A stretch of DNA of 64,000 bases from contig JAZRHH010000033.1 in NCBI GenBank assembly GCA_045644665.1, positions 5,511-69,510 of the forward strand. Direction: 5' to 3'. The translations under genes and the position numbers were made by a program. Below the pieces are notes generated by a model that saw only the letters and a program-made list of their open reading frames with translations, made no database searches and had not been told where the DNA came from. How positions within the stretch are numbered: position 1 is the stretch's first letter; the number at the start of each line of letters is the position of its first letter. Below are positions 1-9,083 of the stretch, piece by piece. The DNA is from RGIG9115 sp045644665 (lineage in GTDB: Bacteria; Bacillota; Clostridia; UBA1381).

Positions 1-120
1 AGAATCGGACGAATAAAGTATGTAAAGGAAGAAAATCTGCAAGAAGAATATGAAAACATAAAGCTTCAAATAAAAAACGATACAAACACAGGTGAGGTGT
101 CAGAAAGTGCGCGAGTTTAA
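1..120 (+). CDS. atpA: V-type ATP synthase subunit A, C-terminal end (partial)
   Basis: Frame 1 is open from the window edge to a TAA at 118-120 and reads RIGRIKYVKEENLQEEYENI and onward, which resembles the extreme C-terminal helix of V/A-type ATPase catalytic subunit A. Identity is inferred mainly from position: the next two genes are subunits B and D, the usual A-B-D order. The catalytic domain lies outside the window. Its end overlaps the start of subunit B by 14 bases, suggesting translational coupling. Confidence 0.7.
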   Translation, partial: RIGRIKYVKEENLQEEYENIKLQIKNDTNTGEVSESARV

Positions 121-1477
121 AACAATTAAAGAGGTTGCAGGACCTCTTATGCTAGTTAGCGGTGTAAGCGAAATTTCTTATGACGAGCTTGGAGAAATTG
201 TTCTTAAAAACGGTGAAAAAAGAAAGTGCCGTGTTCTTGAAATCGATAACGACAATGCACTTTTGCAGCTATTTGAAAGCAGCAGCGGAATAAACCTTGA
301 AACAAGCGTTGTAAGATTTTCCGGTCACGGAATGAGGCTTGGAGTTTCAAAAAGTATGCTTGGCAGAGTGTACGACGGTATTGGAAATTTAATTGATGGC
401 GGCGGTGAAATAATTCCTGATGAGTATATTGATATAAATGGAACCCCTATAAACCCCACTGCCAGAATGTATCCTGACGAATTTATTCAAACAGGTATTT
501 CTGCAATTGACGGGCTTAATACTCTTGTACGAGGGCAAAAGCTCCCCGTATTTTCAGGTAGCGGTCTACCCCATGCGCCACTTGCAGCTCAAATTGCAAG
601 ACAGGCAAGTGTCAAAGGCGAAAGTAACAATTTTGCCGTTGTGTTTGCGGCAGTTGGGATAACATACGAGGAAGCAGATTTTTTTAAAACGAACTTCGAA
701 AAAACAGGTGCTATTGACAGAACCGTTATGTTTATAAACCTTGCAGATGACCCTGCAATTGAGCGAATTGCAACACCAAGAATGGCGCTTACTGCCGCAG
801 AATATCTTGCATTTGAAAAAGACATGCATGTGCTTGTTATTATAACAGACCTTACAAACTATGCAGAAGCACTTAGAGAGGTGTCCGCTGCAAGAAAAGA
901 AATCCCGGGCAGACGAGGTTATCCTGGATATATGTACACAGACCTTGCATCGCTTTATGAGAGAGCAGGCAGAATAAAAAATAAAACAGGCAGCATAACA
1001 CTTATACCCGTCCTTACTATGCCGGAGGACGACAAAACCCACCCAATACCCGACCTTACAGGATACATTACCGAGGGACAAATAATACTAAGCAGAAGCT
1101 TATTAAAAAAGGGCGTAATTCCACCTATTGATGTACTCCCGTCCCTGTCACGACTAAAGGATAAAGGGATTGGAGAAAACAAAACCAGAGCAGACCATGC
1201 AAATACAATGAATCAGCTGTTTTCTGCCTATGCAACAGGAAAAAATGTAAGAGAACTTATTGCAATACTTGGAGAAAGCGCTGTAAGCGAGCTTGACAAA
1301 AAGTACGCAGAGTTTGCAGAGGAATTTGAAAAAATTTATGTATCCCAAGGCTTTGAAACAGGGAGAAGCATAGAAGAAACGCTTTCTATTGGTTGGGAGC
1401 TTCTAAGCCTGCTGCCAAAGGAAGAGCTAAGAAGAATAGACGAAAAATTTATTAAGAAATATTATAAGGAAAAGTAA
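107..1477 (+). CDS. atpB: V-type ATP synthase subunit B
   Basis: Non-catalytic nucleotide-binding subunit of the V/A-type rotary ATPase (V1 sector, cytoplasmic face). About 456 residues, normal for the family. It begins MREFKTIKEV, matching the usual start of subunit B. Around residues 145-155 it has PVFSGSGLPH, the B-subunit version of the P-loop region without a functional Walker A. The SLSRLKDKGIG stretch is near residue 346. I chose the GTG at 107 over the GTG at 92 because a GAGGTG Shine-Dalgarno lies just upstream and the protein then starts where homologues do. It abuts subunit D, whose ATG directly follows the stop codon. In anaerobes these enzymes often pump H+ or Na+; ion specificity cannot be read from this subunit. 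Confidence 0.95.
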   Translation: MREFKTIKEVAGPLMLVSGVSEISYDELGEIVLKNGEKRKCRVLEIDNDNALLQLFESSSGINLETSVVRFSGHGMRLGVSKSMLGRVYDGIGNLIDGGGEIIPDEYIDINGTPINPTARMYPDEFIQTGISAIDGLNTLVRGQKLPVFSGSGLPHAPLAAQIARQASVKGESNNFAVVFAAVGITYEEADFFKTNFEKTGAIDRTVMFINLADDPAIERIATPRMALTAAEYLAFEKDMHVLVIITDLTNYAEALREVSAARKEIPGRRGYPGYMYTDLASLYERAGRIKNKTGSITLIPVLTMPEDDKTHPIPDLTGYITEGQIILSRSLLKKGVIPPIDVLPSLSRLKDKGIGENKTRADHANTMNQLFSAYATGKNVRELIAILGESAVSELDKKYAEFAEEFEKIYVSQGFETGRSIEETLSIGWELLSLLPKEELRRIDEKFIKKYYKEK

Positions 1478-2104
1478 ATGATACTAAATGTAAACGCTAC
1501 AAAAATGGAGCTTACAAGGCTAAAAAAGGAATACTCTGTTGCACGGTCAGGTCATAAGCTAATGTCTGATAAAAGAGACGCTCTTATGCGTGATTTTATT
1601 GAAATTTCTAAAAGAGCAAAAAAGCTTAGAATAAGCCTCGAAAAAGAAACAAGGTCAGCTTTAATATATTTAGCCTTTGCGGCTGCGGCTGTGGGCAGAG
1701 AGAATTTTGAAAAGGCTTTTACTGAAAATTCGTCTTATCAAAAATTAGATATATCAGAAAAGTCCATGATGAGCGTTAAAATTCCCGTTTTTAAACCAGA
1801 AGAAACCAACGAGATAACTCTGCCTGATTTTATGCTTGATGACTTTAAAGATGGAATAGCTGTCCTTTTAAAAAACAAAGAAAATTATATTAAACTTGCA
1901 GAGCTTGAAACAGCCGTAAAAATACTTGCAGCAGAGCTTAATAAAACAAGGCGGCGGGTAAACTCTCTTGAGCACGTATTAATTCCCAATTACAGAGATA
2001 CAATTAAGTTTATCAATATGAAAATGGAAGAAAATTCAAGAAGTAACACAGCAAGACTATTAAAGGTAAAAGACTTAATACTTGAAAATAAATACAAAAA
2101 ATAA
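1478..2104 (+). CDS. atpD: V-type ATP synthase subunit D
   Basis: Central-stalk rotor subunit D of the V/A-type ATPase, 208 residues. It starts MILNVNATKMELTRLKK, the typical N-terminus, and is mostly long charged helices with a short middle segment, consistent with the antiparallel coiled coil that rotates inside the A3B3 head. The ATG follows the stop of subunit B with no gap, so the two are translationally coupled. It is the last gene of the operon and is followed at once by a strong hairpin. Confidence 0.93.
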   Translation: MILNVNATKMELTRLKKEYSVARSGHKLMSDKRDALMRDFIEISKRAKKLRISLEKETRSALIYLAFAAAAVGRENFEKAFTENSSYQKLDISEKSMMSVKIPVFKPEETNEITLPDFMLDDFKDGIAVLLKNKENYIKLAELETAVKILAAELNKTRRRVNSLEHVLIPNYRDTIKFINMKMEENSRSNTARLLKVKDLILENKYKK

Positions 2105-2142
2105 ATGGCTGCTGCGCTTTTAGCGCAACAGCCATTTGATTT
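2103..2142. terminator. Bidirectional terminator between atpD and the SLH gene
   Basis: Inverted repeat of about 15 bp with one mismatch (arms 2103-2117 and 2123-2137, loop of about 5). It overlaps the atpD stop codon and lies 8 bases before the convergent stop of the surface-protein gene. T-rich sequence lies on both exits, more strongly on the minus strand (complement of 2094-2105). Confidence 0.75.
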
Positions 2143-2145
2143 TAA

Positions 2146-5100
2146 TTATTTATTCTCTGTATAGAATCTGTAAAGAATTGTTGCCATTTCAGCTCTTGTT
2201 GTGTTATCCTTAGGATTAATTGTACTTTCAGTTCTACCTGTCATTAATCCACTACCAACTGCATACTGAATTGCAGCTATTGCATATTCTGAAATCTGGT
2301 CTGCATCTGTGTATGAGAGAATGTTTGTATTCTCGCCTACAGATACATCATATCCCTTATTCTTTGCATATCTGTACATGATTGCAGCAAACTGCTCACG
2401 TGTTATGCTATCATTTGGAGCGAATACCTTGTCTGAGTATCCTGTTACAACACCGTTTTCTGCTGCCCATTCAACTGCGTCTACATAGTATAGACCTTCT
2501 TCAAGGTCAGCAAATGTTGACATGCTGCCTGCAGGTTTACCTTCTTTTCTCCAAAGAACAGTTACGAGCATTGCACGAGTTACATCCAAATCAGGAGCAA
2601 ATACGCTTTCTGCAACACCAACCATCATGCCGTTGTTAAGAACAAAGTCAACACCCTTATGATACCACATTGTAGGATCAAGGTCTGTAAAGTCTAGACA
2701 TGGACAGTTATCTTCTTCTATACCGCGACATTCTTCTACCTTAATCCACTTAGCGTAGAGAGTGAATGACTTGGTAATCGGTGTATTAAAGTCAAATGGT
2801 ATTGTAAGAGCTGAATCTTCGTACCATCCATCAAATACATAACCATCACGGCTTGTTACAGGTGCTTCAAGAACCTTTCCTCGCATAACCTTTGCAGAAT
2901 CAACTATTATACCGCCGTTTGTATTGAACTTAACAGTATATGTTGGTATTCCGCCGCCACCGCCAACTGGACCTGTTGGCTGTGTAGGCTCTGAATAATC
3001 AACTTCAGGTTGCTGCTCGTTATAAGCAACGAGTACATATTCTGAGAAACGCTTAACTCTGATTTTCAATGTATGGCCTACGTGGTCTATGCTTACAATT
3101 TTTTCACCGAAGCTATTTTCTATTTCTGTGATAATATCGTTAGCTGTATGTGCACCATCATGTATTCTGTATACACGGTAATCAGTCTTACCTCTCATTG
3201 ATTCAGGTATATTAATTGTTACTGTAAAATAGTCATCTGTTTCAGTGATGATTTCTTTCTTTTGGTCGTATACAATTGTCTGAGTAGCCTCGTCAACAAA
3301 CTTGTTAACTGCAGTTGCTACAATTTCAAGAACAACCTTTTCATCAACAGCCTGGTCTTTGTTTTGAATTTTGCTGTCAAGCTCTTCTGAAAGACCTGTT
3401 TCTTCAACCTCAAGCTGTGATTCTGCTTTGAGCACCTGACTGCTGGCTGCAGCTTCTGCATGGTCTTTTTCTGTCATAGCATCTTCACGGTCGCCTTTAA
3501 TTTTTTCTGCCTGATGGTCGTTATGGTCAATTATAGCCTTAGGAGTGTGAGACTTAGTTCTCATTGTTTCATGACAGTGTTCACATTCCTCAACACGCTC
3601 TGTTACATCACCCACAACTGTATCTGAAATAAGTTGCATAGAGTGAGCTAGCTTTCCAACTGTAGTTTCGGTAATTTCCGTTGTAGCAGTTGCATCAGTA
3701 AACCTCTTTTGACATACTGCACAGTATGTATGCGCTGCTATACCTTCCTTACGGCAGGTAGGAGCTACTAGTGATTGGTTAACAAGGACGTGACTTGCTG
3801 GTATTGGTGCCTCTTTGTCGTTACCTGTATATTCTTCATTACAGCATGTATATACCTTTACTTTAAGACCGGGTTCTGTACAGGTCTTATCTTTAACATG
3901 CTTATAAACTGTTTCATTATGAACGTGCTCTAATCTTGCAATGGTAACATTTTCTCTATGGCTGCTGTCACGGGTACATACCTTAACACCCTGACCTTCT
4001 AATTCTTCTGTAGGAGCCTGTGTTACACTTACATTTCCCCATTTATGTCCTAAAGGAGCAATTGTATAATCTGCTGTTGAAAGCTCTGTTTTCTTATTGT
4101 TAGCAAAGTCCTTATTACATACCTTACAGTGATAATGTGCAATAACACCTGCTGTTTCACAAGTAGCAGCCTTTGCAGCTATGGGCTCAAAATCGTGAGA
4201 CTTAGAAATTCTATCCTGTTTTGTAATTACAGTATTACAATATGCACACATCCAACCTTCTGACCAACCGTCAGTTTCACATGTTTTTTCAGTAGGTTCT
4301 ATACGGATTTTGCTTTCTACACCATTTTCGTCTACGTGGTTTTTCTTGTTATATGAGGTTTCAATATGGGTTGCATCACCTTTACCGTTAGCATTTCTGT
4401 AACGATTACCGCAAGTAGAACACTTGTAGTGCTTTACTGTACCCTTTACTGTACATGTACCCTCACTCTTTGGAACCTCTGTTAAGTTATGACCTGTAGC
4501 AGGAATAACTATTGGGTCGTCTACAGGCTGACCGCACTCACAGTAATTCTGCTTTGAACCCGGTGTTTCACATGTTGCAGGAGTGATTACTGCAAGTTCC
4601 TCATTTACTGCACATGTATGTGAAGGCTCGAGCTGAGGGATAATTTGTGTTTCTGTTGTTCCACATCCTCTTTGACAGGTTCTTTCAAGAAGACCTGTTG
4701 AGCTTTCTGTTGCAGCTGTTACTTCGTTCCATGGTCCAAAGTTATGTCCCAAAGCCGCAATGTCAACCTGTGGAATTTCGTATGAACAATTTTCACAGTG
4801 CTTTCCTTCTGTTTTACCTGCCACTGTACATGTAGCTGCAATTGCAGAATCTATAACTATAGAGTGTCCTGTAGCAGGTATAATACCGCCACCTGTTTTA
4901 TGTCCGCAGACTGAACACTCTGTTCCTGAATTGTAGCCGTCCATTGTACATGTTGCGGCACGGCCTACAAATGGAACATTTGCATGTCCGTTTGCCGGTA
5001 TGTCAAAAGATGCAGCCGGAGAACCTACAGCTGTTGGTCCCGGTTCTGCTGTGTTAAAGTCACCTTTACAGAGAGTACATACCCAGTGAGCTGTGAGACC

Positions 5101-6078
5101 CTTCGCTGTACATGTAGGTGCAATACCTGCAACTACTACAGTAGCAAATGATCCATCGCTGTTCTTATGTTTCAAGGTTGCAATCGATTGTGGTTCGTAT
5201 GTACCGTTAATTCCACAGTCATAACCATTATGTTCAAAACCATGTGACGGACAATCGTAGCCTATGTGGGATTGACAAATTACGCCCTCTGTAGTACCCG
5301 GAGTTGTACATGTTGCAGGAACAGCCGGAATTACTCTGAGCACATGGTCTACTGCTGCAGATACAATGTGTGAAGAGCCGCCTTCGAATTCTACAACACG
5401 ATGTACACCGCCTGCAAATGTAACAGTTGTACTACCTTCCATAGAAACAGTAACCTTATGATATCCGTCAGTATTATACTTGATAGCGCTGTCAAGAGTA
5501 AACGCTATATCATTTAAAACGGTTGAGTTCTCACTTACAAGGTCAGCAACTGTAAGATTATTAATATTGTTATATGTAATAGTTACAGTCTTATCACCCT
5601 GAGCATTTGTACCAAACACTCTTGCACCTGCTTCATAAAATGCAGGATTGTTAATTGAACCCGCTGTTTCAAGGGAGCTTTGCTCAGCAACCGCTTGTGC
5701 AGGGTATGTTATAGTAACTGCAACGTTTGTATTAACAGTTCCGGAATAAAATTCCGCCTCTGCCTGTGCATCACCCAAAACAAGTGAAATAATTGGCTTG
5801 TTAAACAAGCTTCTTACAGGCTCCATATCAAGCTCAGCCAGGTAGTCTACGCCTGCAGCCACTCCTGACTCCTTTGCTGTAAGTAATTTAAGACCATCAG
5901 CACTGTAAGCCTGGTCCCCTGTTTTCTTTGCAGAAACCTTTACAGCAAGTGTGCCCATATCAAACGTTTCAGGAACGCTATATCTGGTAAGCATCTCACT
6001 CATAGTCGCTGCAGATGCTGTTGTAAACATTGATGTGAGCATCACAAATGCCAAAACAGCACTTACAAGTTTCTTCAT
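2146..6078 (-). CDS. SLH-domain surface protein with Cys-rich repeat modules
   Basis: Predicted secreted wall-anchored protein of 1310 residues. It starts MKKLVSAVLAFVMLTSMF and runs to an Ala-x-Ala-type cleavage site near residue 24, a clear signal peptide. Residues about 25-240 have no family I recognise. Residues about 245-850 hold ten or so modules with TC-x3-G, CxxC and GH elements. An acidic linker of about 200 residues follows. Near 1048-1115 is a Listeria-Bacteroides repeat (FNTNGG, DGYVFDGWYEDS, LYAKW). Three SLH domains fill about 1130-1310 (FTDLDPTMWY, STFADLEEGLYYVDAV, SYTDADQISEYAI), which normally bind pyruvylated secondary wall polymer. An AAGGAG site precedes the ATG. It is a single-gene unit with its own promoter. 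Function is unknown; adhesin or scaffold is only a guess. Confidence 0.88.
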   Translation of the reverse strand: MKKLVSAVLAFVMLTSMFTTASAATMSEMLTRYSVPETFDMGTLAVKVSAKKTGDQAYSADGLKLLTAKESGVAAGVDYLAELDMEPVRSLFNKPIISLVLGDAQAEAEFYSGTVNTNVAVTITYPAQAVAEQSSLETAGSINNPAFYEAGARVFGTNAQGDKTVTITYNNINNLTVADLVSENSTVLNDIAFTLDSAIKYNTDGYHKVTVSMEGSTTVTFAGGVHRVVEFEGGSSHIVSAAVDHVLRVIPAVPATCTTPGTTEGVICQSHIGYDCPSHGFEHNGYDCGINGTYEPQSIATLKHKNSDGSFATVVVAGIAPTCTAKGLTAHWVCTLCKGDFNTAEPGPTAVGSPAASFDIPANGHANVPFVGRAATCTMDGYNSGTECSVCGHKTGGGIIPATGHSIVIDSAIAATCTVAGKTEGKHCENCSYEIPQVDIAALGHNFGPWNEVTAATESSTGLLERTCQRGCGTTETQIIPQLEPSHTCAVNEELAVITPATCETPGSKQNYCECGQPVDDPIVIPATGHNLTEVPKSEGTCTVKGTVKHYKCSTCGNRYRNANGKGDATHIETSYNKKNHVDENGVESKIRIEPTEKTCETDGWSEGWMCAYCNTVITKQDRISKSHDFEPIAAKAATCETAGVIAHYHCKVCNKDFANNKKTELSTADYTIAPLGHKWGNVSVTQAPTEELEGQGVKVCTRDSSHRENVTIARLEHVHNETVYKHVKDKTCTEPGLKVKVYTCCNEEYTGNDKEAPIPASHVLVNQSLVAPTCRKEGIAAHTYCAVCQKRFTDATATTEITETTVGKLAHSMQLISDTVVGDVTERVEECEHCHETMRTKSHTPKAIIDHNDHQAEKIKGDREDAMTEKDHAEAAASSQVLKAESQLEVEETGLSEELDSKIQNKDQAVDEKVVLEIVATAVNKFVDEATQTIVYDQKKEIITETDDYFTVTINIPESMRGKTDYRVYRIHDGAHTANDIITEIENSFGEKIVSIDHVGHTLKIRVKRFSEYVLVAYNEQQPEVDYSEPTQPTGPVGGGGGIPTYTVKFNTNGGIIVDSAKVMRGKVLEAPVTSRDGYVFDGWYEDSALTIPFDFNTPITKSFTLYAKWIKVEECRGIEEDNCPCLDFTDLDPTMWYHKGVDFVLNNGMMVGVAESVFAPDLDVTRAMLVTVLWRKEGKPAGSMSTFADLEEGLYYVDAVEWAAENGVVTGYSDKVFAPNDSITREQFAAIMYRYAKNKGYDVSVGENTNILSYTDADQISEYAIAAIQYAVGSGLMTGRTESTINPKDNTTRAEMATILYRFYTENK
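3540..5330 (-). repeat. About ten tandem Cys/His-rich protein modules inside the SLH gene
   Basis: At the protein level the pattern recurs: a TC-x(3)-G opening (ATCTTPGTTEG, PTCTAKGLTAH, ATCTMDGYNSG, TCETAGVIAH and others), then a C-x2-C pair, then often A-x-GH or a similar His ending. Modules are about 35-65 residues and diverged in sequence, so the DNA repeat is weak. Cys spacing and the conserved His suggest metal binding or disulphide pairing; this is inference. Confidence 0.7.
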
Positions 6079-6129
6079 TACAAATCACTCCTTAATGTTT
6101 GCGAAAAACAAATATATATAGTTAGGTAA

Positions 6130-6158
6130 ATTATACATCTTTTTAACCAAAATGTCAA
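6130..6158 (-). promoter_or_regulatory. Sigma-A promoter for the SLH gene
   Basis: On the minus strand TTGACA (6153-6158), 17 bases, TATAAT (6130-6135). This is a perfect consensus match about 50 bases before the ATG. The 299-base divergent gap (6079-6377) otherwise holds AT-rich sequence and the opposing promoter at 6313-6341. Confidence 0.85.
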
Positions 6159-6312
6159 TACGTTTTTTTATACAAAGTTACTTTATTTTTTCAGCAATAT
6201 TGATGAAAACAATCCCCCACCTGAATTGTGATGGTAAAATATTTTTTTACAACTATTTTATATATTGACAAAAACAACATAACCAAAAGACTTTTTTTGT
6301 TACAAATGTATA

Positions 6313-6341
6313 TTGAAAATAATACCCCGTCATGATATCAT
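6313..6341 (+). promoter_or_regulatory. Probable sigma-A promoter for the NhaC-family gene
   Basis: TTGAAA (6313-6318), 17 bases, TATCAT (6336-6341), ending 36 bases before the ATG at 6378. The AGAGG ribosome site is at about 6363-6367. A TTGACA at 6265 has no matching -10 at correct spacing. Confidence 0.6.
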
Positions 6342-6377
6342 TTTTCTAAGTATATTTAGAAAAGAGGTTTTTGACTT

Positions 6378-8090
6378 ATGCACAAAAAGACAAAAAAACT
6401 GTTTGGCTGCATGATTATTGCAATGCTTATGTTTGCGTATATGCTGCCTTTCGCAGTTCATGCAACAGGTGAAAATGCAGCAGCTGACGTACAGGCTGTA
6501 GAGATTGCCGACACAACAGCGGCTGAGGACACTGCAGTAGCTGTGGAAGCCGAAGAAGTGGCAGCAGAAACGGAGGAAGAAGAACCTGCAAGTAAATACT
6601 ATGCTACATGGCTATCGCTTCTCCCACCAATTATTGCAATAGTTCTTGCACTTATTACAAAAGAGGTATACACCTCCCTGTTTGTAGGAATTATATCAGG
6701 AGCACTTATAAGCTCTGATTTTAATCTTATTAACACACTTACTTCTATTTTCTCACAAATGACCGCAAAGCTTGGAGATTCATGGAATATAGGTATTCTT
6801 ATTTTCCTTGTAATCCTTGGAATTATGGTTTCCATAATGAACAAAGCAGGCGGCTCTGCTGCATACGGAAAATGGGCAAGTAAAAAAATCAAATCAAAGA
6901 CAGGCGCAATGCTCTCTACAGTTGCACTTGGCGTACTTATATTTGTAGACGACTATTTTAACTGCTTAACTGTCGGCAGCGTTATGAAACCTGTAACAGA
7001 TAAGTTTAAGATTTCAAGAGCAAAACTTGCATATATCATTGATGCAACAGCAGCTCCTATTTGTATTATAGCTCCTATTTCTTCATGGGCTGCAGCTGTT
7101 ACTTCTTCAACAGAGGGCACAGCAATTGATGGCTTTAAGATGTTTATTCAAGCTATTCCTTATAACTTCTACGCACTTCTTACAATATTCATGCTTATTA
7201 TGCTCGCAGTGATGAAGTTTGATTTTGGCTCAATGAAAAAGATGGAAAAGCTTGCAGAGGGCGGTGACCTTTTTGGAGGTCTTGATAAGGAAGTGGCTGA
7301 TGAAACAAAGGTTTCTTCAAAAGGAAGAGTATTTGACCTTATAATCCCTGTTGCTGTACTTATCATAAGCTGCATTATAGCTATGGTTTACACCGGCGGA
7401 TTCTTTGAAGGCGAGTCATTTGTTACAGCTTTTGCAAACTGTGACGCGTCTGTTGGTCTTGTACTTGGCTCATTCGTTGCACTTGTTATTACATTCCTTT
7501 TGTATATACCAAGAAAAGTAATTTCATTCAAGGAATTTGCAAGTAGCATTCCTGAAGGCTTTAAGGCAATGGTTGCTCCAATTCTTATCCTTACATTTGC
7601 ATGGACACTAAGCGGCTTCTGCCGTGACAGCCTTGGCGCTGGCGAGTTTGTTTCTGCCTTTGTTGAAGGTCATGCAGCAGCAAGCGCTCTACTCCCTGCA
7701 ATCATGTTCCTAATCGCACTTGGTCTTGCATTTGCAACAGGAACAAGCTGGGGAACATTTGGTATTTTAATACCAATTATAATTGCTATATTCCCTGAAA
7801 TGAGCGAAATTCTTGTAATAAGCATTTCAGCTTCTCTTGCAGGCGCTGTATGCGGAGACCATATTTCTCCAATATCTGATACAACAATTATGGCATCTGC
7901 CGGTGCAGAGTGCAATCACATTCAACACGTTTCAACCCAAATCCCTTATGCACTTACAGTTGCAGCTGTATCATTTGTAAGCTATGTACTTGCAGGATTT
8001 GTTCAGAATGTATTTATTGTACTTCCAATTGCATTCATACTTATGTTTGCTACACTTGTTGTAATTAAAAAGTTATCAGCTAACAGATAA
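6378..8090 (+). CDS. NhaC-family Na+/H+ antiporter with N-terminal signal-like extension
   Basis: Polytopic membrane protein of 570 residues in the NhaC/ion-transporter superfamily. Hydrophobic segments start near residue 78 (WLSLLPPIIAIVLALITKEV). The C-terminal half carries the family signature CGDHISPISDTTIMASAGA near residues 492-510. Unusually, the first 30 residues look like a signal peptide, followed by about 45 Ala/Glu/Asp/Val-rich residues ending AETEEEEPA before the first core helix. It has its own promoter upstream and a terminator immediately downstream, so it is monocistronic. Substrate (Na+/H+ exchange or amino-acid/organic-acid antiport) cannot be fixed from sequence alone. Confidence 0.85.
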   Translation: MHKKTKKLFGCMIIAMLMFAYMLPFAVHATGENAAADVQAVEIADTTAAEDTAVAVEAEEVAAETEEEEPASKYYATWLSLLPPIIAIVLALITKEVYTSLFVGIISGALISSDFNLINTLTSIFSQMTAKLGDSWNIGILIFLVILGIMVSIMNKAGGSAAYGKWASKKIKSKTGAMLSTVALGVLIFVDDYFNCLTVGSVMKPVTDKFKISRAKLAYIIDATAAPICIIAPISSWAAAVTSSTEGTAIDGFKMFIQAIPYNFYALLTIFMLIMLAVMKFDFGSMKKMEKLAEGGDLFGGLDKEVADETKVSSKGRVFDLIIPVAVLIISCIIAMVYTGGFFEGESFVTAFANCDASVGLVLGSFVALVITFLLYIPRKVISFKEFASSIPEGFKAMVAPILILTFAWTLSGFCRDSLGAGEFVSAFVEGHAAASALLPAIMFLIALGLAFATGTSWGTFGILIPIIIAIFPEMSEILVISISASLAGAVCGDHISPISDTTIMASAGAECNHIQHVSTQIPYALTVAAVSFVSYVLAGFVQNVFIVLPIAFILMFATLVVIKKLSANR

Positions 8091-8100
8091 AATTTCCAAA

Positions 8101-8137
8101 ATACCATGCAGGATATGTTCTTGCATGGTATTTTTTT
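8101..8137 (+). terminator. Rho-independent terminator after the NhaC-family gene
   Basis: Ten-bp perfect stem (8101-8110 with 8122-8131), 11-base loop, then a run of T to 8137. Confidence 0.9.
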
Positions 8138-8166
8138 GTATAAAATACCTTAATTTACGTTTTTTG

Positions 8167-8195
8167 TTGAAATCTATCAACTTTTATGATATAAT
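8167..8195 (+). promoter_or_regulatory. Promoter of the NfnAB-like/cysK operon
   Basis: TTGAAA (8167-8172), 17 bases, TATAAT (8190-8195). The downstream start ATG at 8227 is preceded by GGAGG at 8214-8218. Confidence 0.85.
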
Positions 8196-8226
8196 TTCTC
8201 TTATGTTCATAGTGGAGGTAAAAGTA

Positions 8227-9066
8227 ATGAGCTATAAAATCGTGAACAAAAAGTCACTTACAAGCCAAATATTTTTGATGGAAATTTCAGCTCCCATGGT
8301 AGCTGCAAAAGCAGAGCCTGGGCAGTTTATAATACTCAGAACAAATGAAAAAGGCGAGCGAGTTCCATTTACAATTGCAGATTTTGACCGCGAAAAAGGA
8401 ACTGTTACAATTATTGTTCAGGTAGTCGGCAAAACAACACACGACCTTGAAAAGTACGAGATAGGTATGGAAATCCTGGACTTTGCAGGTCCTCTTGGTA
8501 TGCCAACAAACCTTGAGGGCAAAAAAAAGGTGGCTGTAATTGGCGGAGGCCTTGGCACAGCCATTGCATATCCACAGGCAAAAAAGCTTAATGCTTTAGG
8601 CGCAGAGGTACATCTTATTGCAGGTTTCAGAAGCACTGATTTTATCATTCTTGAGGACGAGCTAAAGGCTGTATCAGAGAAGCTTATTATAACAACAGAT
8701 GACGGCTCCAACGGCACAAAAGGCTTTGTGACCGATATGCTAAAAAATCTCCTTGACAGCGGAGAAAAATATGACGAGGTAATTGCAATTGGTCCTCTTA
8801 TGATGATGCGAGCTGTTTGTAACCTTACAAAAGAGTATAATGTTCCCACAACTGTGAGCATGAACCCTGTCATGATAGACGGCACAGGAATGTGCGGAGG
8901 CTGCCGGGTAATTGTAGGCGGAGAAACAAAATTTGCCTGTGTGGACGGTCCTGACTTTGACGGGCATCTTATTGACTGGGACGTTGCACTAAACAGACAG
9001 CGTATGTTTAAAAAGCATGAAGAACACTCCTTTGCCAAAGGGAATTGCAAACTTTCAGGAAACTAA
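8227..9066 (+). CDS. NfnA/SudB-like ferredoxin-NAD(P)+ reductase subunit alpha
   Basis: FAD- and NAD(P)-binding electron-transfer subunit, 279 residues, of the dihydroorotate dehydrogenase electron-transfer/NfnA/sulfide dehydrogenase group. An FNR-type flavin domain comes first (PGQFIILRTN, ERVPFTIADFD), then a nucleotide domain (AVIGGGLGTAIAYPQAK). The C-terminus has CGGCRVIVGGETKFAC preceded by another Cys, the [2Fe-2S] ligands of this family. A longer in-frame ORF starts at 8125, but the ATG at 8227 has a GGAGG site, follows a good promoter and matches the family N-terminus. With the next gene it should form the heterodimer that exchanges electrons between ferredoxin, NADH and NADPH. Confidence 0.88.
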   Translation: MSYKIVNKKSLTSQIFLMEISAPMVAAKAEPGQFIILRTNEKGERVPFTIADFDREKGTVTIIVQVVGKTTHDLEKYEIGMEILDFAGPLGMPTNLEGKKKVAVIGGGLGTAIAYPQAKKLNALGAEVHLIAGFRSTDFIILEDELKAVSEKLIITTDDGSNGTKGFVTDMLKNLLDSGEKYDEVIAIGPLMMMRAVCNLTKEYNVPTTVSMNPVMIDGTGMCGGCRVIVGGETKFACVDGPDFDGHLIDWDVALNRQRMFKKHEEHSFAKGNCKLSGN

Positions 9067-9083
9067 ACAGGAGGAAATATAAA

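Noticed and set aside
566..1081. 171-codon minus-strand ORF inside atpB
   Set aside because: Antisense to a clear V-ATPase B gene, Cys/Lys-rich composition typical of a reverse-frame shadow.
3540..5330. CRISPR-like repeat array
   Set aside because: The repetition is at the protein level with variable spacing and diverged DNA; there are no identical repeats with unique spacers. No CRISPR array was seen anywhere in the window.
8418..9050. 210-codon minus-strand ORF inside the NfnA-like gene
   Set aside because: Shadow of a well-supported gene on the opposite strand.
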